Positions 7,487 to 16,065 of a stretch of DNA of 64,000 nucleotides are shown here, piece by piece. Within the stretch, counting starts at the first letter, position 1. Every line of letters begins with the position of its first letter. The stretch comes from Acinetobacter sp. A47. GTDB lineage: Bacteria > Pseudomonadota > Gammaproteobacteria > Pseudomonadales > Moraxellaceae. The DNA lies in NCBI RefSeq assembly GCF_000805455.1, contig NZ_JSUS01000032.1, positions 372,001 through 436,000 on the forward strand, read 5' to 3'. Position numbers and translations under genes: made by a program. The notes below the pieces were generated by a model. That model ran no database searches. It worked only from the letters and a program-made list of their open reading frames with translations, and had not been told where the DNA came from.

Positions 7487-8108
7487 CGCATCAATGTAAA
7501 GATGGAAATGGCCATCAACCGATGAGATGAATCAGGTGATCTTGATGCACTTGTCAAATGGACACTGGTCTTAAACAGGCGTCCTGCCGGACAGGGTAAA
7601 TAACAACTCAAAAAGCTCATAAAATCGGGCTTGCTGCTATATTTACCCTTATGTGTATACGTCTTTAATGCCAATAAGATTATTGAATTTTACTTGCTAA
7701 CCTGTTTTTGATTTACCCTGTTTTTCCCCGAGAAAAACTATTTATGTTGATTATTACATCGCTCTAGACAGAATATTTTTAATTCAATTTGGTAATCAGA
7801 TCACGCCATCCGCTACAGAGCAAATAACCCTGCAAAAAGAGCAATATAGCTAAAAATCTGGTGAAATAAATATAAGCCAGGAGCTTGTTAATACCTTGTT
7901 TCATATCATTTTAAACAAAACATGTTGATTTAAAAGGGTTTTATATATTATAAGGAGAAATTATGGAGTAAAATTACACTCAAATAATAGAGATTTATTG
8001 AAATTTTATAAATAAACCTTATATTGTTATATACGTAGCGACCAAGCGCCATATGAATATAACGTCATACAGCTTTGGTTTATACCTTTTTGATTAGAGG
8101 AACACCTC
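7487..8108. other. Long AT-rich intergenic region
   Basis: No convincing gene lies in these 620 bases. A short minus frame (7483-7674) lacks domain signals. At 7964-7987 there are eight codons reading W-S-K-I-T-L-K-stop, the same as the end of the dehydrogenase at 2598-2621 (22 of 24 bases). The promoter of the secreted-protein gene must lie in the last about 100 bases. Confidence 0.5.
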
Positions 8109-8378
8109 ATGAACAAGTTAACCGTTGCAGTTTTTGCAAGCCTGATTACTCTAACCGGTTTTAGCGTACAAGCTGCAACTCCAGAACAAGAATGCAAAAA
8201 ATTACAGGATGACTATAACCTGATTTATGCATCTAAAGGTTTCTGCTTTAAAGATGCAGATGCCAAGGCCAAGTTTGGTAATGAAAACTGTCACACGACC
8301 AAGCCAAAGTTTTCTGATAAAGAACAACAGCGCCTTGATGAAATCAAAGCTCGCCAGAAAGAGCTGAACTGCAAATAA
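8109..8378 (+). CDS. Small secreted YARHG-like protein
   Basis: The 89-residue protein has a clear signal peptide (MNKLTVAVFASLITLTGF, cleavage after SVQA near residue 22). The mature part contains NLIYASKGFCFKDADAKAKFG, which resembles the YARHG domain pattern (LRNxIYARHGYxF) with the central ARHG changed to ASKG. Four cysteines in the mature part could form two disulfides. It is expected in the periplasm or outside the cell. YARHG domains are extracellular modules of unknown activity. Ribosome site AGAGGAAC lies close before the ATG. It is monocistronic. Confidence 0.75.
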   Translation: MNKLTVAVFASLITLTGFSVQAATPEQECKKLQDDYNLIYASKGFCFKDADAKAKFGNENCHTTKPKFSDKEQQRLDEIKARQKELNCK

Positions 8379-8390
8379 TCGGTTTTATAC

Positions 8391-8411
8391 GGAGAGCCTG
8401 GCTCTCCTTCT
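8391..8411 (+). terminator. Probable terminator after the secreted protein
   Basis: GGAGAGC / GCTCTCC with a 3-base loop is followed by a pyrimidine tract (TTCTCTC) rather than pure T, so termination may be modest. Confidence 0.5.
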
Positions 8412-8478
8412 CTCATATGCTTTCGTCAAAGAGCATTAATTTTCAATCTTAAAGAATGACTCCATTTAAGGATGAATT

Positions 8479-8892
8479 ATGGCCTACGATGACCAAAATA
8501 TTTTCGCACGCATTTTACGTGGTGAATTGCCTGCCATCAAAATTTACGAAGATGATCAGGTTCTGGCTTTTATGGATATCATGCCTCAAGCAGATGGTCA
8601 TGCGTTAGTTATTCCAAAAACCCCTGCTGTAACCTTGCTTGACCTGCCTGCAGAGGCTGCGGCCTATACGATCCAGATCGTACAGAAAGTTGCCCAGGCA
8701 ATTGAGAAAGCATTGGATGCCAAGGGAATCGTGTTAATGCAGCTCTCTGGCGCTGCAGCCGGTCAGACTGTACCGCACGTCCATTTTCATCTAATTCCAA
8801 GCTCAGTGCACGAACTGGGTCGCCATGCAGCACAAATGGGTGATCAGGAAAAAATCAAGGCGCTTGCTGAAAAGATCAAAGCTGCTCTTTAA
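8479..8892 (+). CDS. HIT-family nucleotide hydrolase
   Basis: The 137-residue protein is a complete HIT (histidine triad) protein. The catalytic triad is HVHFHLIP with His100, His102 and His104. The N-terminal [12 protein letters not shown] and [15 protein letters not shown] segments are typical of the HinT/Hit branch. These cytosolic dimers hydrolyse AMP-linked or similar nucleotide conjugates. The real substrate is unknown, as for most bacterial members. The gene is single, with its own terminator. Confidence 0.9.
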   Translation: MAYDDQNIFARILRGELPAIKIYEDDQVLAFMDIMPQADGHALVIPKTPAVTLLDLPAEAAAYTIQIVQKVAQAIEKALDAKGIVLMQLSGAAAGQTVPHVHFHLIPSSVHELGRHAAQMGDQEKIKALAEKIKAAL

Positions 8893-8906
8893 ACGTCATA
8901 TAAGTC

Positions 8907-8934
8907 AAAAACGGAGTTGTTACTCCGTTTTTTT
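8907..8934 (+). terminator. Rho-independent terminator after the HIT gene
   Basis: AACGGAG / CTCCGTT stem with a TTGTTA-type loop and T tract. Confidence 0.88.
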
Positions 8935-9145
8935 GTTTTATAAACCCTTAAAAGATAAATAAAAATATAATTATTACCAAATATGAATCGTCATTAAACT
9001 GTCATTTTTCTTTCACTTCACTGTCACAAAGTTTACCGATACTGCATACAAGTCGGTGAGCTGTGTAACTTTATGTACACAAGCAAGCTTATAACAGTAA
9101 CGAAGGCATCGGCCATTTACAAAAAAGTGTTTTGGAGAAATCTCA

Positions 9146-10240
9146 ATGAAAAAATTGCTTCTTGCTGCTACTGTAGCAACTTTAGCCATGAATGCAGCGC
9201 AAGCAGCACCAACATTGTATGGTAAGCTCAATGTGACTTTGGATCAAATTGATAAAAATGGCTTTAAAGATGAAAGCGTAACTAAAGTAAATTCAAATGC
9301 TTCACGTATTGGGGTAAAAGGCGAAGAAAAACTGACTGACAAGTTATCAGCGGTTTATTTGGCTGAATGGGGCGTTTCAGCAGATGGTTCTGGTTCAGAT
9401 ACAGACTGGGGTATGCGTAACCGTTTTGTAGGTCTTAAATCTGATGGTATCGGAACTTTAAAAGTTGGTCAGTTTGACTCTTATCTAAAAACTGCTGCAG
9501 GTAATAACCAGGACATTTTCAACGATCACACTGAACTGGATATGACCAAGGTTTTGGCTGGTGAAGATCGTTTAAGTAACGTTATCGGTTTTGAAACAGA
9601 CAAGAAATTACTGGGTGGTCTGGCATTCAACATCATGTTCCAGCAAGGTGAAGAATCATCGGCTGTTAAAAATGATGCAAAAGGTCAAAAAGGCAGCCGT
9701 GACAGCTTTGGTGATGGTGTTTCAACTTCCCTTACTTATGAAAATAAAGACTATGGTCTGGCTGCCGCAGTCGCAGGCAACTTTGGCGTCGCATCAACTT
9801 ATAACGCTTACAACAAAGAGCTTGGTGGCAAAATCTATTCTGATGCAATCCGGGTAACAGGTTCTTTGGACTTGGCACCAGCAGGTGTTGATGGTCTGGT
9901 ATTAGGTGCACTCTGGCAAACAGCCAAACCAACTGATGACACAGTGGTTGTAGGCACCCCTGCTGTTTCATATAAAGGCTTAAAAGAAAATGCATTTGGC
10001 GTAACAGCAGCCTATACAATTCCATCAACTCCAGTGAAGTTAAAAGCAGAATATATCTCTGCAAAAACTGAAGTCGATAACCGTGAAGATCGTAAAAATG
10101 ACCTGTATGGTGTAGGTGCAGACTATAACATCAACAAACAGGCACGCTTCTACGGTGTCGTTGCCCAACAAAAAATTGACTGGCAAAAAGATGATAACAA
10201 GAAAACTGTGATCGGTTTGGGTATGGAATATAATTTCTAA
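9146..10240 (+). CDS. Outer-membrane general porin
   Basis: This 364-residue protein has a signal peptide (MKKLLLAATVATLAMNAAQA, cleavage after AQA at residue 20-21). A Gram-negative porin-type beta-barrel follows, starting with APTLYGKLNVTLDQID and ending with the terminal aromatic GMEYNF, the usual outer-membrane sorting signal. The conserved SRIGVKGEEKLTDKLSAVYLAEWG segment (about residues 52-75, described in parts) is characteristic of the Porin_4 family. It should form a trimeric diffusion channel. Substrate preference is unknown. The upstream gap of 250 bases leaves room for regulation. A strong terminator follows. Confidence 0.85.
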   Translation: MKKLLLAATVATLAMNAAQAAPTLYGKLNVTLDQIDKNGFKDESVTKVNSNASRIGVKGEEKLTDKLSAVYLAEWGVSADGSGSDTDWGMRNRFVGLKSDGIGTLKVGQFDSYLKTAAGNNQDIFNDHTELDMTKVLAGEDRLSNVIGFETDKKLLGGLAFNIMFQQGEESSAVKNDAKGQKGSRDSFGDGVSTSLTYENKDYGLAAAVAGNFGVASTYNAYNKELGGKIYSDAIRVTGSLDLAPAGVDGLVLGALWQTAKPTDDTVVVGTPAVSYKGLKENAFGVTAAYTIPSTPVKLKAEYISAKTEVDNREDRKNDLYGVGADYNINKQARFYGVVAQQKIDWQKDDNKKTVIGLGMEYNF

Positions 10241-10263
10241 GCTGAAACATAACGTGTTATCAA

Positions 10264-10293
10264 GATAAAAGGGCAATTTGCCCTTTTATTTTT
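10264..10293. terminator. Bidirectional terminator between porin and LysR gene
   Basis: ATAAAAGGGCAA / TTGCCCTTTTAT hairpin with a T run on the plus side and a T-rich arm on the minus side. It serves the convergent genes ending at 10240 and 10297. Confidence 0.85.
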
Positions 10294-10296
10294 TGC

Positions 10297-11202
10297 CTAT
10301 CTGGATTTTTCATTAAAAAAAGTCTTGACCACTTTACGGAAATTTTGAATCACTGGCTCCTTGGTTCTGCCCCGTCTAAAAATAAGCGAAAATGGGGCGC
10401 GATAACCAAAGGTTGCTGGCAACAACACTTTTAAACGTTTTTGTTCTATCCAGTACTGGGCAAAATGTTCAGGCAAATAACCGATATATTGTCCAGATAA
10501 AATCAGGATTAACTGTGCTTCCATTGAGTCGACTGTTGCAAAAGAATGTTTAAACCCCTGTTTTGCCAGCTCCGTGTGACTCCAGTAACCACGACTAACC
10601 ATTTTTCCATGACGGATGGCGTCGGCAGTCAGATGCTGTTGTGCAAACATTGGATGTTTATCGCTACAAAAAAGCCACTGTTGTTCCTTATGGAGTGGCT
10701 GGTACATTACGCCGTTCATTTTCATAAAAAAACAGCCTATCGCGACGTCAAAACGGTTTTCTAGAACCCCCATTTGCAAATCATAAGGTGACTGCACCTG
10801 AATCTTGATATAGATCTGGGGATTTTGCCTTGAAAATTCGCTAATGATCTGGTCAAGCGGAATATTGTGATCGGTCACCATAGAATCCAGCATCCCTATC
10901 CTGAGCGTTCCGGTTAATTCGCCTCTAATCTGGGCCGTGTGTCTGGAAAAATTGTCCAGCTCATGCAAGATACGTTTTGCTTCCTGCAAAAACATTTCGC
11001 CTTTCTGGGTTAAGGAAAAACCGCCCCGTCCGCGCTCACACAGTTTAAAACCGATTAACTGTTCGAGTTGTGTCATATAGGTGCTAATCGCAGAGGTCGA
11101 TAAATTTAACTCCTGTTGAGCATTTGCAAAGCCTTTATTCCTTACCACGCTGACAAAAATGCGAATTAATTTAATATCAGTATAGGCCATGTTTTCCATC
11201 AT
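10297..11202 (-). CDS. LysR-type regulator, likely GbuR
   Basis: The 301-residue protein has an N-terminal LysR winged helix-turn-helix (DIKLIRIFVSVVRNKGFANA then QQELNLSTSAISTYMTQLEQ, about residues 9-48). A periplasmic-binding-like effector domain starts near residue 95. It is divergent from the guanidinobutyrase gene. In Pseudomonas gbuA is controlled by a divergent LysR regulator, GbuR, responding to 4-guanidinobutyrate, so by position this is probably the equivalent. The start at 11202 has AAGG 5 bases in front. Other Mets follow at once, so a few residues are uncertain. Confidence 0.8.
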   Translation of the reverse strand: MMENMAYTDIKLIRIFVSVVRNKGFANAQQELNLSTSAISTYMTQLEQLIGFKLCERGRGGFSLTQKGEMFLQEAKRILHELDNFSRHTAQIRGELTGTLRIGMLDSMVTDHNIPLDQIISEFSRQNPQIYIKIQVQSPYDLQMGVLENRFDVAIGCFFMKMNGVMYQPLHKEQQWLFCSDKHPMFAQQHLTADAIRHGKMVSRGYWSHTELAKQGFKHSFATVDSMEAQLILILSGQYIGYLPEHFAQYWIEQKRLKVLLPATFGYRAPFSLIFRRGRTKEPVIQNFRKVVKTFFNEKSR

Positions 11203-11248
11203 CTTTACCTTATTTTCTCCACATTATTTTAAAACATCCGTCTTGAGA

Positions 11249-11272
11249 TTAGTTTAGAAAAATCTGAACTAA
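11249..11272. promoter_or_regulatory. Candidate LysR operator between the regulator and gbuA
   Basis: An imperfect palindrome TTAGTTTAGA - 4 bases - TCTGAACTAA (9 of 10 arm positions pair) lies in the 135-base divergent promoter region. It is about 65 bases before gbuA, where a LysR recognition site is expected. Confidence 0.5.
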
Positions 11273-11337
11273 GTTTTTAGAAAAAGGGATTTATTCCTGC
11301 TTGAGACTGGTTGATAAGTAAATAAAAGGAGAAATGA

Positions 11338-12300
11338 ATGAACAAGATGTTAAATCAACCACTGGGTGGAAATGAAATGCCCCGCTTCGGCGGCATTGCC
11401 TCAATGCTACGTCTTCCTGTAGTTGACAATGATGCCGGGCTTGCCAATCTGGATGCCGCTTTTATCGGTATTCCTCTGGATATTGGTACCTCGTTACGTT
11501 CCGGCACCCGCTTTGGCCCGCGTCAGATTCGTGCCGAGTCCGTGATGATTCGTCCCTATAACATGGCAACCGGTGCAGCGCCGTTCGAGTCACTGAATGT
11601 TGCCGATCTGGGTGATGTTCCGATTAATACCTTTAACCTTGCTGAAGCAGTACGGATTATTGAAGAACATTATGACCGTATTCTGGCACATCCGATTATT
11701 CCGTTGACACTCGGCGGTGACCATACCCTGACCTTACCTATTCTCAGATCTATCTATAAAAAACATGGCCCTGTTGGCCTGATTCATATTGATGCCCATG
11801 CCGATGTCAATGATGAAATGTTTGGAGAAAAAGTTGCACATGGCACCACCTTCCGTCGGGCAGCAGAAGAAGGCTTGCTCGATTGCCAGCGTGTAGTCCA
11901 GATTGGTTTACGGGCTCAAGGCTATAGTGCAGACGATTTTAACTGGAGCCGACGTCAAGGTTTCCGTGTGGTTCAGGCCGAAGAATGCTGGCATAAATCA
12001 CTTGCACCCTTGATGGAAGAAGTCAAACAGCAAGTCGATGGCGGGCCGGTCTATCTTTCCTTTGATATTGATGGAATTGACCCTGCATGGGCACCCGGGA
12101 CAGGAACGCCAGAGATTGGCGGTTTGACCACAATTCAGGCGATGGAAATTGTACGTGGTTGCCAGGGCTTAAATCTGGTTGGATGTGATCTGGTCGAAGT
12201 CTCTCCGCCTTACGACACCACAGGCAATACCTCTCTACTGGGTGCCAACTTGCTCTATGAAATGTTGTGTGTATTACCGGGTGTAAAAATACAGAAATAA
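11338..12300 (+). CDS. gbuA: Guanidinobutyrase (4-guanidinobutyrate ureohydrolase)
   Basis: This 320-residue protein is an arginase/agmatinase-family enzyme. All dinuclear Mn ligand motifs are present: His129 (GGDHTLTLP), Asp152/His154/Asp156 (DAHADVN), and Asp243/Asp245 (SFDIDGIDPAWAPGTGTPE). The N-terminus (NQPLGGNEMPRFGGIASM) and the SLRSGTRFGPRQIRAESVM stretch match what I recall of Pseudomonas GbuA closely, and fit agmatinase or guanidinopropionase less well. It would split 4-guanidinobutyrate into 4-aminobutyrate (GABA) and urea in the cytosol. The ribosome site AAAGGAG precedes the ATG. Two transporters follow in the same direction. Confidence 0.88.
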   Translation: MNKMLNQPLGGNEMPRFGGIASMLRLPVVDNDAGLANLDAAFIGIPLDIGTSLRSGTRFGPRQIRAESVMIRPYNMATGAAPFESLNVADLGDVPINTFNLAEAVRIIEEHYDRILAHPIIPLTLGGDHTLTLPILRSIYKKHGPVGLIHIDAHADVNDEMFGEKVAHGTTFRRAAEEGLLDCQRVVQIGLRAQGYSADDFNWSRRQGFRVVQAEECWHKSLAPLMEEVKQQVDGGPVYLSFDIDGIDPAWAPGTGTPEIGGLTTIQAMEIVRGCQGLNLVGCDLVEVSPPYDTTGNTSLLGANLLYEMLCVLPGVKIQK

Positions 12301-12359
12301 TCGCAGTCACTCATCACAACAAGAAAAGGAATTGAAGGGATATTTAAAGGTCTTATCGG

Positions 12360-13676
12360 ATGAAGATAGAACAATCAAAACGGGCTGCTGCGGCAGCATT
12401 TATCGGCACAACTGTAGAGTTTTATGATTTCTATGTATATGCCACTGCCGCAGCACTCGTCCTCGGGATCGTATTTTTTCCTCAAACAGACCCGGTAACC
12501 GGTACGCTGGCAGCTTTCGCCACCTTTGCCGTAGGATTTATCGCACGACCTGTGGCCGCACTCATTTTCGGCCATTTGGGCGATAAGCTGGGTCGCAAGA
12601 AAATGCTGTTATTTACCATGCTGCTGATGGGTCTGGCCACTACAGGCATCGGACTGATCCCCAGTTATAACAGTATTGGCATCTGGGCGCCGGTACTGTT
12701 GATTGTGCTCCGGTTTTTGCAAGGTTTATCCGTTGGTGGCGAATGGGGTGGCGCGGTGTTAATGGCCAGTGAACATGCACCCGCCCATAAAAAAACATTT
12801 TTTGCCTCTTTCGCCCAAATGGGAAGTCCTGCTGGCCTCATTTTATGCTTACTGGTATTCAGGGGAATTACGTCTCTGGACGAACAAGACTTATTTGCCT
12901 GGGGCTGGCGTATTCCGTTCCTGCTGAGTTTTGTTTTCATGCTGATTGGTCTGGCGATACGTTTAGGTGTGGAAGAATCACCTGAATTCAGACAAATGCA
13001 GGAACAACAGCAAATTGTAAAATTCCCGATCAAGGAGCTGCTTAAAAACTACTGGCCTCAGGTGCTTTTTGCAGGCCTCTCGATCACCATTGGTACCGCA
13101 GGCTTCTTTTTTACCAATACCTTTATGATTACCTATGTCACCCAGTATGTAGGCATAAGCCGTCCAACCATTCTTGATGCCTTGTTCTGGGTCACCGTAT
13201 TTGAATTTATCGCAATGCCGGTCGCTGCATGGTATGCCGGTAAAATCGGGTCTCACCGCTTTCTGTTTTGGGCCGCCATCCTGTGTATTGCCGTTCCATA
13301 TCCCATGTTCATGCTGGTCAGTACCAAAAACATTTACTTAATTGTGGCGGGCATTACCCTGGCCGTGATTACGTTGTCTTCGCTTTACTCAGTTGTTGCC
13401 GGTTTTATGGCCGAAGCTTTTCCGGCAAAAGTCCGCTATTCGGGCATTTCCATTTCGTACCAAATGATTGCAGCACTGACAAGTGGCACTACTCCGCTGA
13501 TTGGTACGTTACTTGCACAGCGCTATGCCGGTGAATGGCTACCTTTAGCCCTGTTATTTAGTTTTCTTTCCTTGCTTTCACTCATTGGAATCTGCGGCAT
13601 CACCCGTCTGCGCAAGCGACAACTCGATATAACCCGAGATGCCGGAACTCAGCAACTCGCCAAAGATGCCGCTTAA
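12360..13676 (+). CDS. MFS transporter, metabolite:H+ symporter (MHS) family
   Basis: The 438-residue protein has twelve predicted membrane segments and the MHS signature elements. These are AAAAFIGTTVEFYDFYVYATA at the N-terminus (residues about 10-30, shown in part), the loop 2-3 motif GHLGDKLGRKKML, and the LQGLSVGGEWGGAVLMASEH segment (about 120-139). Relatives import organic acids and zwitterions such as alpha-ketoglutarate, proline/betaine or shikimate. It begins 60 bases after gbuA. Uptake of guanidinobutyrate or a related compound is the natural inference, but the substrate is not shown by sequence. Confidence 0.85.
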   Translation: MKIEQSKRAAAAAFIGTTVEFYDFYVYATAAALVLGIVFFPQTDPVTGTLAAFATFAVGFIARPVAALIFGHLGDKLGRKKMLLFTMLLMGLATTGIGLIPSYNSIGIWAPVLLIVLRFLQGLSVGGEWGGAVLMASEHAPAHKKTFFASFAQMGSPAGLILCLLVFRGITSLDEQDLFAWGWRIPFLLSFVFMLIGLAIRLGVEESPEFRQMQEQQQIVKFPIKELLKNYWPQVLFAGLSITIGTAGFFFTNTFMITYVTQYVGISRPTILDALFWVTVFEFIAMPVAAWYAGKIGSHRFLFWAAILCIAVPYPMFMLVSTKNIYLIVAGITLAVITLSSLYSVVAGFMAEAFPAKVRYSGISISYQMIAALTSGTTPLIGTLLAQRYAGEWLPLALLFSFLSLLSLIGICGITRLRKRQLDITRDAGTQQLAKDAA

Positions 13677-13727
13677 AAATTCTAAAGTCTGGAAACACGG
13701 ATGTTCCTATATAAAAAGGAAAATCAT

Positions 13728-15236
13728 ATGTATAAAGATAATTCTAAATCCATTACACATATTGAAAGTTTCGGCATTGAGGAAATTCCTGCCCATGCCC
13801 GTAATGCAACGCCATTTGACCTTTTCAGACTGGCGTTTGGCGGTGCCAATACCTTTTCCACCTGTGTTCTGGGAAGCTTTCCGATTGTATTGGGCTTATC
13901 TTTTCAGGCAGGATTGTGGGCCATCCTATGTGGAGTACTATTCGGCGCATGTATATTGGCTCCAATGGGGATTTTTGGAGCAAGAACAGGAACCAATAAT
14001 GCCGTTGCTTCAGCTGCCCATTTTGGCGTTCATGGCCGGGTGATTGGCTCTTTCTTATCGTTACTGACTGCCATCGCTTTTTTTTCCTTGTCGGTCTGGA
14101 GCTCTGGTGATGCCCTGATGGGTGCGACACAGCGCCTGCTGAAGAGTTCTTACCAGAACAACTGGCTGTATGCGCTGGTCTATAGCGGTTTTGCAATATT
14201 GGTTCTGATTATTTGCATTTACGGTTTCCGCTTTATGCTACTGGTTAACCGGATTGCAGTGATTGCTTCCAGCCTGCTTTTCTTATTGGGACTGCTAGCT
14301 TTCTCCCAACAGTTTGATCCGGCCTATACCGGTCAAGTCCAGCTGGGTCAAACAGGTTTCTGGATCGCCTTTACAAGCGCAGCATTAATTGCATTGAGTA
14401 ATCCTATATCCTTTGGGACATTTTTAGGCGGCTGGTCACGCTATATTCCCAAACAGACTGCTTCATACAAGATTATGGCAGCGGTGTTTATCTCACAGCT
14501 TGCTACCTTGATTCCCTTTCTGTTCGGGTTGATCACGGCAACCCTTGTGGCAACCCATGCGCCAGACTTTATGGCTCAGAATAATTATATTGGTGGCTTG
14601 ATCCAGATTGCGCCGACCTGGTATTTCATTCCGCTGTGTTGCATTGCCTTTATTGGGGGCCTGTCGACAGGAACCACGGCACTGTATGGCACCGGACTGG
14701 ACATGTCCAGTATTTTTCCAAAATCCCTCACCCGTATTAAAGCAACGATCTGGGTTGGAGTCTTGTCAATCCTGTTTATTTTTCTTGGGCGCTTTGCTGC
14801 CAACCTGACTCAAAGTGTAATGACCTTTGCGACCCTGATTGTGGTCTGTACCAGCCCATGGATTACAATTATGATTATTGGGCTACTGATGCGTAAAGGT
14901 TATTATAACAATGATGACCTGCACGTCTTTTCACAAGGCATAAAAGGAGGCGTGTACTGGTTTCATCATGGCTGGAACTGGCGCGGTATTATTGCCTGGA
15001 TTCCAAGTTCAATGATCGGATTATGTTTTGTTAATCTGCCCAACCAGTTTGTAGGTATATGGGGAAATCTATGTAACGGGCTGGATATCAGCCTGCCCAT
15101 CAGTATTGTGCTGGCGGCATTGCTGTATATTCTGTTAGTGGTTCTTTTCCCTGAGCCGAGCACGGTCTATAGAGCGCTGCCATCACTTCCGCAAAAGCAT
15201 CCGCTGTCTCGTCCGCACTCTCTAATTTCAGACTAA
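13728..15236 (+). CDS. NCS1-family permease (cytosine/purine permease-like)
   Basis: The 502-residue protein has about twelve membrane segments and NCS1 hallmarks: the N-terminal ESFGIEEIPAHARNATPFDLF region and the GGANTFSTCVLGSFPIVLGL first helix (about 45-64). Family members import nucleobases, hydantoins or related nitrogen compounds with Na+ or H+. The start at 13728 has AAAAAGGA before it. An upstream frame from 13701 has no such site. It is the last gene of the gbu-like cluster, before a strong terminator. A second guanidino-compound or GABA-related substrate is possible. Confidence 0.85.
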   Translation: MYKDNSKSITHIESFGIEEIPAHARNATPFDLFRLAFGGANTFSTCVLGSFPIVLGLSFQAGLWAILCGVLFGACILAPMGIFGARTGTNNAVASAAHFGVHGRVIGSFLSLLTAIAFFSLSVWSSGDALMGATQRLLKSSYQNNWLYALVYSGFAILVLIICIYGFRFMLLVNRIAVIASSLLFLLGLLAFSQQFDPAYTGQVQLGQTGFWIAFTSAALIALSNPISFGTFLGGWSRYIPKQTASYKIMAAVFISQLATLIPFLFGLITATLVATHAPDFMAQNNYIGGLIQIAPTWYFIPLCCIAFIGGLSTGTTALYGTGLDMSSIFPKSLTRIKATIWVGVLSILFIFLGRFAANLTQSVMTFATLIVVCTSPWITIMIIGLLMRKGYYNNDDLHVFSQGIKGGVYWFHHGWNWRGIIAWIPSSMIGLCFVNLPNQFVGIWGNLCNGLDISLPISIVLAALLYILLVVLFPEPSTVYRALPSLPQKHPLSRPHSLISD

Positions 15237-15253
15237 AGATGTGTTACGTGCCA

Positions 15254-15288
15254 TAAAAAAAGCCCGCTTGAATCAAGCGGGCTTTTTT
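15254..15288. terminator. Bidirectional terminator
   Basis: AAAGCCCGCTTG / CAAGCGGGCTTT with a 3-base loop and T runs in both directions. It separates the convergent permease and YidB-like genes. Confidence 0.92.
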
Positions 15289-15299
15289 AGAAAACATGC

Positions 15300-15917
15300 T
15301 TATTTCTTTAAAAAGCCACTTACCAGACTCAAGACCTGCTGAATATCCTGATTGGCTTCTTGAGGATTGGTATTGCTACCTTGAGGCGTCAAAGAATCAA
15401 TTACTTGTGGTAAAACCGAAGCAATCGCACCATAAATTGCCTGTTTGGGTGCTTGGGTCTGCTGGGCAACCTGCTCTACTTCCTGATCATCAAACAGGCC
15501 CTGAATGTTTTGCGCCGGTACATCTTCAGCATTTTGCTGCTGCGGGTCGACCCAGCTTTGAACCTGATTGCTTAGACCTGCATTTTTCAACTTATCCAAT
15601 GCACCTTGTAGGCCACCCTGTTTTTGAATCCAAGCCAAAACCAGAGGTAAAACTGCAATTAATAAGGTTTGTGCAGTATTGCCACCGCTTGCATTATTTT
15701 GTGCAGTGCCTGCGCCACCGCCCAGTTGGCCCAGTACAGAACCGAGAATACCACCCAGACCGCCTTGCTGATTCTGGGTATTTTGCTGCTGGCTACCCAA
15801 CTGACCAAGTACCGAACCTAAAATTCCACCTAAACCGCCAGCTTGACCTGACTGCTGTTGACCGCCACCTAAAGCCTGTTTCGCTAAAATTTCAACAATA
15901 TTGGTTAAATCTGTCAT
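15300..15917 (-). CDS. YidB-like DUF937 protein with internal repeats
   Basis: The 205-residue protein belongs to the DUF937/YidB family. It is rich in Gln and Gly and contains the 15-residue unit GGLGGILGSVLGQLG twice, at about residues 27-41 and 52-66. The C-terminal half (AIYGAIASVLPQVIDSLTPQG) is the conserved helical part. There is no signal peptide. The function of the family is not established. The low-complexity N-terminus suggests self-association. The gene is monocistronic. Confidence 0.8.
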   Translation of the reverse strand: MTDLTNIVEILAKQALGGGQQQSGQAGGLGGILGSVLGQLGSQQQNTQNQQGGLGGILGSVLGQLGGGAGTAQNNASGGNTAQTLLIAVLPLVLAWIQKQGGLQGALDKLKNAGLSNQVQSWVDPQQQNAEDVPAQNIQGLFDDQEVEQVAQQTQAPKQAIYGAIASVLPQVIDSLTPQGSNTNPQEANQDIQQVLSLVSGFLKK

Positions 15918-16065
15918 AACCTAAACGTTCCTTTTGGAATTATTTATCCTAAAAGCATACGCTGCTTTGAAATGACCGCACAAAGGTAAATTGTTAAATT
16001 TTGCAAGGCCTTGGTGCTCAACGACCCCAAAATCAGCTTTGCGCCCTGAGCGGCATGTTAGAGGC

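Noticed and set aside
7483..7674. 63-residue minus-strand ORF
   Set aside because: No ribosome site, no domain, and overlap with the end of the 7115-7486 gene.
13639..14043. 134-residue plus frame at the start of the NCS1 permease
   Set aside because: It is an out-of-frame shadow of the permease gene.
15296..15919. 207-residue plus frame opposite the YidB-like gene
   Set aside because: It is the antisense of the repeat-rich DUF937 gene; its Gln/Gly codons keep the other strand open. It has no domain.
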